DNA of 64,000 bases from Flavobacterium cyclinae (lineage in GTDB: Bacteria; Bacteroidota; Bacteroidia; Flavobacteriales; Flavobacteriaceae). Positions 37,175 through 45,335 of the stretch are shown here, one piece after another. Positions within the stretch are counted from its first letter, which is position 1; the number at the start of each line of letters is the position of its first letter. Below the pieces are notes generated by a model, which worked only from the letters and a program-made list of their open reading frames with translations, made no database searches and was not told the origin of the DNA. The position numbers were made by a program, and so were the translations under genes. Where the stretch lies: assembly GCF_021172145.1 (NCBI RefSeq), contig NZ_CP089095.1, positions 1,426,001 through 1,490,000 of the forward strand, given 5' to 3'.

Positions 37175-37798
37175 TTAGCGTTTGTCTTGTGCTGATTTTT
37201 CGAATGCAATTAGATTTACCATTTGTCTTAGTCGACTTCTAACTCTGTTTCCGTAATGTTTTTCAATTTCAGAGGCTGATAGGTTAGTGGTGATGTGTGT
37301 TTTTAGTTTTTTTGAAATGAATAGATCATATCTGCTCAATAGAATCTCAGCCATTACGTTACATTCGTTGCCGAAATATTTTAGATTGTTTTCTGTTCCT
37401 AAATCGTCAAAACAGTAGCTTCTTGGTCCAGATTGGTCTAGATTACCATTACTATATTTATGTATTATTTGGTAACCGTCCTGGATGAATTCAAAACTTA
37501 TATCTCTACAAGGTTTTAAAAAGAATTTTTGTTCGGTAGGAGCGAGGTATTTCATTAAATTCATTAATGAGGTTTTACCGCAGCCGATTGGTCCAGTAAG
37601 TAATAAGCCTTTGTTGAGGTTTATTCCATGTTGAAAACAAGTTGGCTCGTCTTTTAGAAAATAAGCAATGAGTTTGAAGACAATTGGATAATCGGCTTCA
37701 AGGATTTTGAAATGATTGCCATATAATTCGACTCCTTTTGATTCGAGCCATATTATAACTTCTGAATAGTTGTAGTGTGATTTTATTTCGTTTTCCAT
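37175..37798 (-). CDS. DnaC/IstB-like AAA ATPase of a mobile-element module
   Basis: 207 aa. Walker A GPIGCGKTS at 69-77 (K75), Walker B YCFDDLGTE near 128-136, arginine-rich sensor region NRVRSRLRQM near the end. The size and motif order match DnaC/DnaA-related helicase loaders carried by plasmids and integrative elements. It is downstream of the winged-helix gene 38047-38892 and the HTH gene 39067-39321, a trio often seen together in Bacteroidota islands. Inference: a replication or mobilisation helper of a resident integrative element. Confidence 0.75.
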   Translation of the reverse strand: MENEIKSHYNYSEVIIWLESKGVELYGNHFKILEADYPIVFKLIAYFLKDEPTCFQHGINLNKGLLLTGPIGCGKTSLMNLMKYLAPTEQKFFLKPCRDISFEFIQDGYQIIHKYSNGNLDQSGPRSYCFDDLGTENNLKYFGNECNVMAEILLSRYDLFISKKLKTHITTNLSASEIEKHYGNRVRSRLRQMVNLIAFEKSAQDKR

Positions 37799-38046
37799 AT
37801 TTTATTTTTTAACCACATAGAAGCATAGATTTATAGTTTCTTTGGATTGAGTAAAAGACGCTTCACTTTAGATAGATTTCATAGATTTAACCGCAAAGAG
37901 CGCAAAGATTATCGCAAGGTTCGCAAAGTTTTATAAATACCTGACTGCCACTGATAGTTCTCCTCTTAATATCAAATGCTCAGTGTGACAAAGTAAGGTT
38001 CGTAGAGGATTAGAGATACTGAAAAAAGTTCAGTATGACAAAAAGG
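37799..38046. repeat. Cluster of short dispersed repeat fragments
   Basis: No gene. The stretch contains AACCGCAAAGAGCGCAAAG with an echo CGCAAGGTTCGCAAAG, a CTCAGTGTGACAAAG block, and GAGATACTGAAAAAAG with TTCAGTATGACAAA. Related TCAGTATGACAA blocks recur near 38990. These look like remnants of REP-type intergenic elements. Confidence 0.5.
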
Positions 38047-38892
38047 CTATAATGGTTCTGAATAGTTTTTATCGGTTGTTGTATTGAGTTGTTTTGTTCT
38101 GTTTGGTTGTTCTGCGTTTGGAATAAATTTTGGGGCGTTTAATATCCAATTTTGTGCTGCGGCTTGCCAATCTATCATGGGCGTTTTACCACCGACTAGC
38201 CAGCCAACGCTTTTGAAGTAGTTGAAGAATTTTTGAGCTTCGAGTTCTGGAAAGTGGTTTTCTTGGAAGTAGGTTTTGACTTCTTGAATTGTAGGTTCAA
38301 ACTTTTCTTCTTTTTTAACGGAATTTTTTTCTTCTTTTGACATGTCGACTTCGCTCGATGTGACAATTTTATCAGATGAATTATTTATTTCTTCAAAATT
38401 TTTTGCTTGATCTTCTAAGTTTAAAACGTTTTTTTCGTTTAAAATGTTTGTATTGTTTATATAGTTTATAGAAGGTACTACTGCTTGTTCACTACCTGTT
38501 TCACTACTAGTACACGACTTGTTTACAACTTGTTCAGAAACAAGTTCAATAAGCGGTTCATTTTTTGGTTTTCTCTCACTTTTTGGAAGTGGTTTCAAAT
38601 CTTCTGAAAAGTTGAATAAAATAACGTGACTACCTTTGAACGGATTATATGATGGTTGGTAGTTTATGTAACCTAAACTATGCAAATTCTTCAAGCATTT
38701 ATGATAGGTAGCTTTTGAGCTTATTTTGCTTATTCGCATTACCTCATCGCGATTGATACTGATGGGGTTTTTGAATCGGTTGCAATTCCAGAATTGGAAT
38801 AAGGCTATGTATAAGCTAACGTGTGTAGGATTGAGGGTTCTATCTATGGCTACTTTTTCGAAGAAGCCGGTTAGGTGTTTAATGTAGTTCAT
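38047..38892 (-). CDS. Winged-helix replication/regulatory protein of a mobile-element module
   Basis: 281 aa from the ATG at 38892 (MNYIKHLTGFFEKVAID); the frame is open for 19 more codons but the upstream stretch is non-coding repeat DNA. Residues about 25-95 form a winged helix (LYIALFQFWNCNRFKN, SINRDEVMRISKISSKATYH). A Glu/Ser-rich linker follows, containing EVDMSKEEK encoded by REP-like DNA, then a helical domain with WLVGGKTPMIDWQAAAQNWI, a motif seen in phage or plasmid primosome-type proteins. Inference: replication-initiation-like or transcriptional protein, working with the DnaC-like ATPase downstream. Confidence 0.7.
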   Translation of the reverse strand: MNYIKHLTGFFEKVAIDRTLNPTHVSLYIALFQFWNCNRFKNPISINRDEVMRISKISSKATYHKCLKNLHSLGYINYQPSYNPFKGSHVILFNFSEDLKPLPKSERKPKNEPLIELVSEQVVNKSCTSSETGSEQAVVPSINYINNTNILNEKNVLNLEDQAKNFEEINNSSDKIVTSSEVDMSKEEKNSVKKEEKFEPTIQEVKTYFQENHFPELEAQKFFNYFKSVGWLVGGKTPMIDWQAAAQNWILNAPKFIPNAEQPNRTKQLNTTTDKNYSEPL

Positions 38893-39066
38893 TATACTAG
38901 TGATTAGTGAAGAGTGAAAAGTGATTAGTATTGCTTGAACTTTGTTCAAGGATTGACCTGTTGGTCAGGAGATACTTTGGCAAGCTCAGTATGACAACTT
39001 TGAGTGTGAGATTTACAGGTGCAAACCTCACAGGTGCCGTTGCAGGTGTTTGTGTTTTCTTCCATG

Positions 39067-39321
39067 TTACTTTTCTAACATTTTTACAATATCATCGTAT
39101 TTATAGTAGTTGATGCCACCTATTTTAGTGTAGGAAAGTGTACCGTTGATGCGGAGGTTTTGAAGTGTACCAGGGGAGATATTCAATAGTTTGCGGACCT
39201 CATTGGATTTGAGCCACTGTTTTGTTTTTTGGGAATTGGATTGAATGATTTCTTTCAAATCATTTAGAAGAAGACTTCTAAATTCGTTTAAGTCTTCACG
39301 AGTAATAAGTTCTACTACCAT
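39067..39321 (-). CDS. Excisionase-like helix-turn-helix protein
   Basis: 84 aa. The C-terminal half is an HTH_17/MerR-like fold: WLKSNEVRKLLNISPGTLQ, then LRINGTLSYTKIGGINYYKY. This is the common Bacteroidota excisionase family. The N-terminal helix may dimerise. It is the first gene of the three-gene mobile-element module. An operator-like repeat lies about 55-80 bases upstream (39376-39400). Confidence 0.8.
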   Translation of the reverse strand: MVVELITREDLNEFRSLLLNDLKEIIQSNSQKTKQWLKSNEVRKLLNISPGTLQNLRINGTLSYTKIGGINYYKYDDIVKMLEK

Positions 39322-39375
39322 AACGATTGATTTATTTTGTTATGGAGCAAAAGTGGAATGTATGGTTGGTTTTAT

Positions 39376-39400
39376 TTCACAACTGTTTCACAAGTTGTGA
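39376..39400. promoter_or_regulatory. Operator-like repeat upstream of the excisionase-like gene
   Basis: TTTCACAACTG is followed directly by TTTCACAAGTTGTGA, giving a tandem TTTCACAA repeat that also contains an ACAACT/AAGTTGT inverted repeat. Position suggests binding by the HTH protein encoded at 39067-39321. Confidence 0.4.
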
Positions 39401-39431
39401 TGAAAAAATATAAAAATATACCTAAAAAGAA

Positions 39432-41078
39432 TTAGGACATTTCATTTATTTTTTGGACAAAGTATGTAGGAGAAATATCGGTTCTGTTTTTGAATGCTCT
39501 TGTGAAATTTTGTGTTGAACCAAAGCCAACTTCTTCTGCTAGTGCTTTATTCGTATAATTTCGATATTTATTTTCCGTTTTTAATAACTCAATTACATAA
39601 TCAATTTTTAAATCATTAATATAATCTATTGTCTTTTTACCTCTGTGTTTTAAAATTATTTTTGAGGCGTATTTGGTATTGGTTTTTAGATAGGCTGCAA
39701 TCTTACTTAAATTCATATCTTTTTCTAGATATTTTTTTGTTTTTTCAAATTTTTCAAGATTTTTTAACGCTGTTTCAATAATTTCAGGATTAATTTCAAA
39801 GTCATTATCTGTAGTTTTTGATACAAATGTTTTTTCAATATTACTAGCATTCATGACTTCTTCAAATTTTTGCTTATAGTATTTACTTTTTCGTCTATGT
39901 TTACGAATGCCAATGAAACTAACAACTAAGAGAATTGTAGCCATACCATATGCAACGCTATTTCTCCAAATCATTTTATTTTCTATCTCTGTCTTGGCTC
40001 TAATTAACTTTTTAGCATCATATTCTTTAAAAATTTTTTGAGAAAGGTTTTTGTAATTGTGGTTGATAATACTGTCAACTTCCAATAATCTATTTATGTA
40101 TAGCAATTGTTTATTTGTATCCCCTTTGTCTGTATAATATTTTATTAAAAGTTCGTAGTTTTCTCTAACATCTGGACGCATGTATTTTTTCTCAAGAAAA
40201 GTTTTATCCACTTCTAACAAATAGGGAATCGCTTGATTCTTTTTGTTAAGCATCCAATGCGATTTTGCTATATAAAAGTTTGCTAGGGTGATATTGTCAA
40301 AATCACTTTCTTTGGTTAATAAAGGAATTATTTTTGTTAGGTTTTCTATGCAAGAATTGTATTCTTTTTTATGATATTTATTTATAGCTTCCGAATGTTC
40401 AAAATATTTTATCATTTCTGGAATTTCCCAATCATGACATAACTTTAAACCCAATGAATTGTAGTAAGTAACTTTATTAAAATTGCTTATTTTCATGTTA
40501 CACAGTCCAAGTGCATGAATTGTATTCAGGTATGCTCTGTCATTTTCTTCGATAAAAAATGCTTCCAATTCGCTGAAAATAATTATTGCTTCATCATAAA
40601 ATCCTAAATAAAACTTAGTTTGTGCAATAGCATATTTTGCCTTATTTGAATCATATTGATTTTGCGATTTTTCTAAATAGCTTTCTGCTTTAATATAGAA
40701 GTTTAATGCTTGCACTAATTCTTTATTTTCATAGAATACAATACCTTTATTTAAATAGGCATTTCCAATTGTGTTTAGATTTTTAGTTTTAAGGGCAACA
40801 GTTATTATAGAATCGGCATAAATTTTCTTTATTTTAATAGGCTCATTGATCATCAATTGGCGGTAAGCCTTTATTTGTTCTGCATGATTTTCTTCATTTT
40901 TAGCTTTTAAAAGCCATGCCTTTTTAAACTTAAGATTCTTTTCGTTTTCATTCACTTTTCTTAAGAGAAATTCATAATCGCTTTTACTTAAATGAATAAG
41001 AGTACTATCTAACACAGGTGTTGCTTGTAGTAAGGCATAGTTAGTTATTACACTTATAATAGCGATTAATTTCTTCAT
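39432..41078 (-). CDS. Membrane-bound TPR/AraC-family regulator
   Basis: 548 aa. Signal or anchor-like start (IAIISVITNYALLQA), TPR-type helical repeats at about 35-340 (for example AKYAIAQTKFYLGFYDEA), one membrane helix (about 373-392, YGMATILLVVSFIGI) and an AraC HTH at the C-terminus (about 440-545, YINDLKIDYVIELLKT, ALAEEVGFGSTQNFTRAF). So the TPR part faces the periplasm and the DNA-binding part the cytosol. Divergent from the lipoprotein gene 41411-42154, with paired AATTC-type operators in between (41224-41260) that recur upstream of rteC-like 43072. Inference: it controls both. Confidence 0.85.
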   Translation of the reverse strand: MKKLIAIISVITNYALLQATPVLDSTLIHLSKSDYEFLLRKVNENEKNLKFKKAWLLKAKNEENHAEQIKAYRQLMINEPIKIKKIYADSIITVALKTKNLNTIGNAYLNKGIVFYENKELVQALNFYIKAESYLEKSQNQYDSNKAKYAIAQTKFYLGFYDEAIIIFSELEAFFIEENDRAYLNTIHALGLCNMKISNFNKVTYYNSLGLKLCHDWEIPEMIKYFEHSEAINKYHKKEYNSCIENLTKIIPLLTKESDFDNITLANFYIAKSHWMLNKKNQAIPYLLEVDKTFLEKKYMRPDVRENYELLIKYYTDKGDTNKQLLYINRLLEVDSIINHNYKNLSQKIFKEYDAKKLIRAKTEIENKMIWRNSVAYGMATILLVVSFIGIRKHRRKSKYYKQKFEEVMNASNIEKTFVSKTTDNDFEINPEIIETALKNLEKFEKTKKYLEKDMNLSKIAAYLKTNTKYASKIILKHRGKKTIDYINDLKIDYVIELLKTENKYRNYTNKALAEEVGFGSTQNFTRAFKNRTDISPTYFVQKINEMS

Positions 41079-41223
41079 TTTAAATAGGTTGTATTGTTTA
41101 ATCTGCTGGTGTTGTAGATTAGTAAATTTAGTAGGCTGTTAATAGCAAATTTAGTTTAAAAAAATATAAAAACTAAACAATAGTTAAAGTTGGAATGAAA
41201 AATTTGATTTTGTGTGTTTGTTC

Positions 41224-41260
41224 AATTCAAGAATTGACATTGTTTAATTCGGGAATTGAA
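41224..41260. promoter_or_regulatory. Paired AATTC-RR-GAATTGA operators between AraC gene and lipoprotein gene
   Basis: AATTCAAGAATTGA (41224-41237) and AATTCGGGAATTGA (41246-41259) repeat with a 22-bp offset, two helical turns. A pair with the same core and a 21-bp offset lies upstream of the RteC gene (43147-43179). AraC-family proteins commonly bind such direct repeats. Confidence 0.55.
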
Positions 41261-41410
41261 ATTATGATGGTTTGTAGGGGCTGGTTTTGTGAGATAGTTT
41301 TGCCTCGAATTCAAAAGGATTTATTAGCTGTAAATCCAACCTAGTTCAGCTTACCCGGGCAAGATGAACTGATGAAAAAAGTAATCAGTACAATCTTAAA
41401 AAACAAAATC

Positions 41411-42154
41411 ATGAAACCATTTTATTTATGCATTCTTTCTTTATTTCTTTTATACTCGTGTGATGAAACTGCAGATTTAGAATCTAAGTCTCAAACACCA
41501 TCCAATTCATTATTAACTCATAGAACAACTGGTGAAGCTATGTATTTTGATTTACCAATAAATCAGAATAATCCCTATGATTATGTTGGACAATTGCATT
41601 ATGAACTTTATCAAGATTATTATGCTACACAACCTGATAGCTTATTTTCTTTTGAGCAAGTTTTATATGATGTAGAGAGTATAGCTAATAAAAACTCAAA
41701 TTTTACTTCTCTTGCTGGGATAAATTATTCCTTTTCGAATGTGATAGCTTTGGAGCAACTTTTAGGTTGTAAAACATTGTGTTTGGATACTGTTTTAGCA
41801 CAATCTTCTTTATCGTTCATTGCTCAAGATAAAACAAAGGATTTCTTTACAAATTTTAATGTGCTTTTTGAAAAGAATCTTGAGAGTGCCCCTGTATTGG
41901 AATATATCATCCAATTTGAAAATGAAATTATTACTTCATCCACTTTATCAGTATCTGACAAATCCATTATTTTGAGTGCCACATCAATTGCCCGATATAG
42001 TACATATGAAAGTAAGCGTAGACCAAAGAAGAATACTGACCCTGATTGGGATTCTTTGATAACAAGTCTTTATGGAGCCTTTTTAGGTGATGAAAATAGT
42101 GTAGGGGATAGAATAGTAGCTTCATTAGTTTGTGGTATTAAAACTAATGAATAA
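41411..42154 (+). CDS. Lipoprotein divergent from the AraC/TPR regulator
   Basis: 247 aa from the ATG at 41411 (MKPFYLCILSLFLLYSCDE); an ATG 39 bases earlier is in frame but would add a charged stretch before the signal. Lipobox LYSC at 14-17, so Cys17 is lipidated; DE at the following positions. The mature part is Ser/Thr/Asn-rich, with two cysteines in LLGCKTLCLDT and one near the end. Family not recognised. Position and shared operators suggest it is regulated by the AraC-type protein and may feed a signal to its periplasmic TPR domain. Confidence 0.65.
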   Translation: MKPFYLCILSLFLLYSCDETADLESKSQTPSNSLLTHRTTGEAMYFDLPINQNNPYDYVGQLHYELYQDYYATQPDSLFSFEQVLYDVESIANKNSNFTSLAGINYSFSNVIALEQLLGCKTLCLDTVLAQSSLSFIAQDKTKDFFTNFNVLFEKNLESAPVLEYIIQFENEIITSSTLSVSDKSIILSATSIARYSTYESKRRPKKNTDPDWDSLITSLYGAFLGDENSVGDRIVASLVCGIKTNE

Positions 42155-42162
42155 TTAGATGT

Positions 42163-42234
42163 AAGCGGTTCTTCTAAGATAAAAGATAGCAATAGTCTAT
42201 TGAAGTCGTTTATTTAGTTTTAGAAGAGCCGCTT
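42163..42234. terminator. Bidirectional terminator between lipoprotein and RteC genes
   Basis: AAGCGGTTCTTCTAA (42163-42177) and TTAGAAGAGCCGCTT (42220-42234) pair over 15 bp with one G-T wobble and lie between two convergent genes. Confidence 0.8.
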
Positions 42235-42235
42235 A

Positions 42236-43072
42236 TTATTTATCCAATTGTATTATTTTTTTGTTTAGGTTTTCTTGAATTGTTTTTAAGAAATTTGTTT
42301 TTTCAATCGTTTTACGATTTCTTATTTCTAAAAATATTCTATTGTGTTGTTTAATTTCTGTGTTGAAAAAAGTTTCTGCCACCTTTACCAGCTCATTTAG
42401 ACTAATATCTCCATTGTTTATTACTCTTTCATTGTGTAGGGCATAAATGAGTTCTACTAAAGCTACTTTACTAGCTGTCCATTTAATGTTTTGATTTACA
42501 ATGTTATCTGTTTTATTTTTCAACGCTTTGTTGAGATTCTCTTTTAAATAAGAAATGATTTTTTCATTGGCTATAATTTTTGCCCATAAGTAATCATGAG
42601 ACGTTGAAAAATTGTTGTCTGATTGAAAATAATAACTTTCAAGAGTGAGTTTAATATCGTACTTTCTGATAGTAAAATATTTTTTGTCCAAATAATTGTT
42701 ATTTGTTCTGTAGTACTTATATATTTCTGCATTTTTAGAAAAGAAGTTATATCTTTTTCTAATTTCTTTCTTGTAGAAATTTTTTATTTGCTTTTTGTCT
42801 TCTCCTGTTGGTTTGTTGATTTCTATAGTATAGATATCATTGTAATAAATTAGTTTACTAGTAATTTTTGGTTTGATTTCTTTGAAGAATTCAATCTCTT
42901 CTTTTTTATCTGTTATTTGATAATTTTTGAAGAAGGATTTTAATTTTTCTAATGCTATAATGGTACAATTTATAGCTTGCTCAGAATATTTGACTGGATC
43001 TTTTTCTACTTGTTTAATGTTTTCTACTTGTTCTTCTAATTCGGATATTAATTTACTTGAAAAATTTTTCAT
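42236..43072 (-). CDS. RteC-family regulator
   Basis: 278 aa, helical. Matches RteC at YKYYRTNNNYLDKKYF, FSTSHDYLWAKIIANEKII and IKWTASKVALVELIYALHNE; the C-terminal helix FLEIRNRKTIEKTNFL completes the fold. Known: RteC is the excision regulator of Bacteroides CTnDOT-type elements, and orphan homologues are common in Flavobacteriia. No other conjugation gene is in view. Its upstream region carries AATTCCCGAATT direct repeats (43147-43179) shared with the AraC/TPR locus. Inference: a mobile-element regulator now wired to the AraC-type regulator. Confidence 0.85.
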   Translation of the reverse strand: MKNFSSKLISELEEQVENIKQVEKDPVKYSEQAINCTIIALEKLKSFFKNYQITDKKEEIEFFKEIKPKITSKLIYYNDIYTIEINKPTGEDKKQIKNFYKKEIRKRYNFFSKNAEIYKYYRTNNNYLDKKYFTIRKYDIKLTLESYYFQSDNNFSTSHDYLWAKIIANEKIISYLKENLNKALKNKTDNIVNQNIKWTASKVALVELIYALHNERVINNGDISLNELVKVAETFFNTEIKQHNRIFLEIRNRKTIEKTNFLKTIQENLNKKIIQLDK

Positions 43073-43146
43073 TTCAATTTTAGTTAGATTTGGTTGTTTC
43101 GCAAATCTATGTTTGATAATTCATTAAAAGAAGTTGTTTTGTGTGT

Positions 43147-43179
43147 AATTCCCGAATTGAATACTAAAATTCCCGAATT
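43147..43179. promoter_or_regulatory. Paired AATTCCCGAATT operators upstream of the RteC gene
   Basis: AATTCCCGAATT occurs at 43147-43158 and again at 43168-43179, offset 21 bp; read on the minus strand it is AATTCGGGAATT, the core found at 41246. About 75-100 bases upstream of the RteC start. Confidence 0.55.
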
Positions 43180-43333
43180 ATATTGTCGCTTTATTTGGTG
43201 TTTTATGGTTGAAATTTAAATATTTAGCTTAATTGCCTTTTTAATTATTAGCTACTCTCTAAAAGATATTTTTATTTCTACATTTGATAGCGTTTAGGAG
43301 TCTATTTTCTGTTTTACCAATTTAAAATTTGGA

Positions 43334-43447
43334 CTACTTCTTTTTCTTATAACGATAATATCCGTTTTTATGTTCATAGATTTTGCCTCTTAGATAAGCT
43401 CCAACTATCACAAAAATTATTATAAAAGCTACTTCATACCATTTCAT
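43334..43447 (-). CDS. Tiny single-helix membrane protein
   Basis: 37 aa: MKWYEVAFIIIFVIVGAYL followed by a basic tail (KNGYYRYKKKK). One hydrophobic helix, cytosolic basic end. The start lies 20 bases from a -7-like box TAATTTAG (43467-43474), which is preceded at exactly 23 bp by the shared operator, and this promoter is the main reason to believe the gene is real. No known family. Confidence 0.5.
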   Translation of the reverse strand: MKWYEVAFIIIFVIVGAYLRGKIYEHKNGYYRYKKKK

Positions 43448-43466
43448 GATTTACTAATTTAGTTTA

Positions 43467-43513
43467 CTAAATTAATACGTTTTTCTATGTAATTAAATAG
43501 GTATTTTTACTAC
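43467..43513 (-). promoter_or_regulatory. Shared-operator promoter of the 37-aa protein gene
   Basis: Plus-strand TAGGTATTTTTACTAC (43498-43513), then 23 bp, then the minus-strand -7 box TAATTTAG (43467-43474). Confidence 0.55.
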
Positions 43514-43584
43514 TATTTGCTGTTTGTTATTAATTGGGTGTAATTCTATAAAATTTATATACAATATTAATTTTCGTTTCTACA

Positions 43585-43649
43585 GTTCTCGATACATTTT
43601 GCATTTGTAATGCCCTGGGCTTTACAAATGCAAAATACTCGAAGTGACG
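43585..43649. repeat. REP-like inverted repeat, copy 2
   Basis: Starts GTTCTCGATACATTTTGCAT and ends ACTCGAAGTGACG; arms TTTTGCATTTGTAA and TTTACAAATGCAAAA form a near-perfect stem around a GC-rich loop. Its ends match the element at 37114-37174 although the stem sequence differs. Confidence 0.65.
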
Positions 43650-43846
43650 AAGCTGGAATTGTTTTAAAAAAAATATAGTTTAAAAATTATCCACAAAACT
43701 GTTGCTATTTAACATCTAATTTGTAACAAATGTTTAAATAAATACGTTAAATTAGCAATAGGAATATATTGTTTAGGTGTTATTACTTATTGTTACTATT
43801 TCAGTATATTTGTATTGTCAATGAAGTTAAATTCAAACTGTATATT

Positions 43847-44089
43847 ATGTCAAAAATAGTTTTTAGAAAAGATGTATCTCAAACCAAGGCTTTAGTTAAA
43901 GCAGCACGAGTTTCAGCTAAAAGAGCCTTTAGTGGTTCAAAGGCATTGGGTTTGTCTGTTTCCTATATTAAAGATGGTATAGTATATGAAGAAGATGCAG
44001 ATGGTAATACTACTATTAAAAACCATATTGAGTCTTCAGTTGACACACCGTTTAAAATAGAGAAAGGTTTAGTATTACATGCCAAGTAA
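43847..44089 (+). CDS. Small antitoxin-like partner of the zeta-toxin protein
   Basis: 80 aa from the ATG at 43847 (MSKIVFRKDVSQTKALVKAA); the frame extends upstream but that part is hydrophobic and unlike a coding N-terminus. Basic N-terminal half, acidic centre (VYEEDADGNTTI). It overlaps the kinase-like gene by 11 bases. Known: epsilon/zeta-type pairs encode a small antitoxin directly upstream of the kinase. Inference: antitoxin, although it does not resemble classical epsilon. Confidence 0.6.
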   Translation: MSKIVFRKDVSQTKALVKAARVSAKRAFSGSKALGLSVSYIKDGIVYEEDADGNTTIKNHIESSVDTPFKIEKGLVLHAK

Positions 44090-44822
44090 TAAAAAAATAC
44101 GCATTTTTGCAGGGCCAAACGGGTCTGGAAAAAGTACACTTTTTCATGAGTTCTCTAAAAATTACAATACTGGTTTCTTTATTAATGCTGATATTTTAGA
44201 AAAAAGATTAGCAGAATCAGGTTTAATTGATTTGAAAGAGATTGGCTTAGACGCTACCCAAGATGATTTAGATGCTTTTATGACTTTAGATTCTTCCCAA
44301 ACATTATTTAATAAAGCTGCTGAAGAAGGTCATGTTATCGATGTTTTTGTTAAAGAAAATTTTATAGTAGATGCTTCCAAAGAAACACATAGTTATGAAG
44401 GAGCGTTTATAGCTTCTTTTATTAGACATCTTTTAATAACTCAGAATAAGTCGTTCAGTTTTGAGACAGTAATGAGTCATACTTCAAAAATTGACGAAAT
44501 TAAGCACGTTGTTTCTTTAGGTTACAATGCTTATTTGTATTTTGTTTGTATAGATAGTCCAGAGGTAAATGTATCCCGAGTAAATAATCGTGTTGAAAAA
44601 GGAGGGCATGAAGTTGCTGAAGATAAAATTATTGATCGTTACTACAGAACTCTTGAAAACTTACATTTAGCACTTCCACATTGTTATCGTGCTTATCTTT
44701 TTGATAATTCAGGTAAAGAACAATTATTGATTGCAGAGGTTTATAAAGGCAGTATGGAGTTAAAAACAGATAAATTACCTAATTGGTTTATTAAGTTTGT
44801 TTTGCCTTATTATACGAGATAA
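44079..44822 (+). CDS. Zeta-toxin-family P-loop kinase
   Basis: 247 aa. Walker A AGPNGSGKST at 11-20 (K18), then FINADILEKRLAE, the zeta-type substrate and catalytic Asp region, and a later basic YYRTLENLHLA. An insert with a helical DLDAFMTLDSSQ part is longer than in the shortest members. Known: zeta toxins phosphorylate UDP-N-acetylglucosamine and block peptidoglycan synthesis; many chromosomal relatives have unknown substrates. Overlap with the upstream small gene indicates coupled expression. Confidence 0.8.
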   Translation: MPSNKKIRIFAGPNGSGKSTLFHEFSKNYNTGFFINADILEKRLAESGLIDLKEIGLDATQDDLDAFMTLDSSQTLFNKAAEEGHVIDVFVKENFIVDASKETHSYEGAFIASFIRHLLITQNKSFSFETVMSHTSKIDEIKHVVSLGYNAYLYFVCIDSPEVNVSRVNNRVEKGGHEVAEDKIIDRYYRTLENLHLALPHCYRAYLFDNSGKEQLLIAEVYKGSMELKTDKLPNWFIKFVLPYYTR

Positions 44823-44843
44823 TATTAATTTAATTCCTACTAT

Positions 44844-45266
44844 TTAAGTACGAAAAACAGTGAAAAGTCTATCAATAAAAGTAGTTTCACCTAATGAGTT
44901 TACAGTTGTTTGATCAAATGGAAATGCATTTACATATTCTGTATTAACTGGTGGTTTGTGTCTGAAGATATAAGCGGCTTCTACTCTGAATCTATCATCA
45001 TTAACTACTTGACCAACTGAATAACATAATTCCTGACCTGGTTGTAGATACATTTTCCAAATATCATATTTTTCATGATTTTGAATTCTTAAATTCACAT
45101 GATCAGATTCTCCAATATAAATTAAATTGTGAAGTGTTACTGTGTTTTGTTGCGGGTTGTAAGTTGATGTATATACAAAATACACACCCTCTAAATTTGG
45201 AATTCCATTTTTTTTAGAGTCTCTGTAGTACCCATTGATATTTACATTAAATGTTGCTGCTGCCAT
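44844..45266 (-). CDS. GIY-YIG-domain protein
   Basis: 140 aa, a single domain. GVYFVY at 27-32 and LIYIGES at 48-54 are the GIY and YIG strands; R60 and H64 follow in VNLRIQNHEKY, and the metal-binding Glu is expected at E96 (FRVEAAYIFRHKPPVN), with N108 closing the motif. So the catalytic set looks complete. Known: GIY-YIG nucleases cut DNA in homing, repair and restriction. It lies between the zeta-toxin gene and the far end of the CRISPR array, with its operator-type promoter 10 bases from the first repeat. Inference: a small nuclease of unknown target, in the shared regulon. Confidence 0.75.
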   Translation of the reverse strand: MAAATFNVNINGYYRDSKKNGIPNLEGVYFVYTSTYNPQQNTVTLHNLIYIGESDHVNLRIQNHEKYDIWKMYLQPGQELCYSVGQVVNDDRFRVEAAYIFRHKPPVNTEYVNAFPFDQTTVNSLGETTFIDRLFTVFRT

Positions 45267-45279
45267 AATTTTTTTTAAA

Positions 45280-45326
45280 TAAATTTAATTAGTTATCTTA
45301 TAAATTACAATACGTGTTTTTACGTA
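45280..45326 (-). promoter_or_regulatory. Shared-operator promoter of the GIY-YIG gene
   Basis: The best palindrome of the set, TACGTGTTTTTACGTA (45311-45326), lies exactly 23 bp from the -7-like box TAAATTTA (45280-45287), 13 bases before the start codon and 10 bases from the first CRISPR repeat. Confidence 0.7.
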
Positions 45327-45335
45327 ATTTAATAT

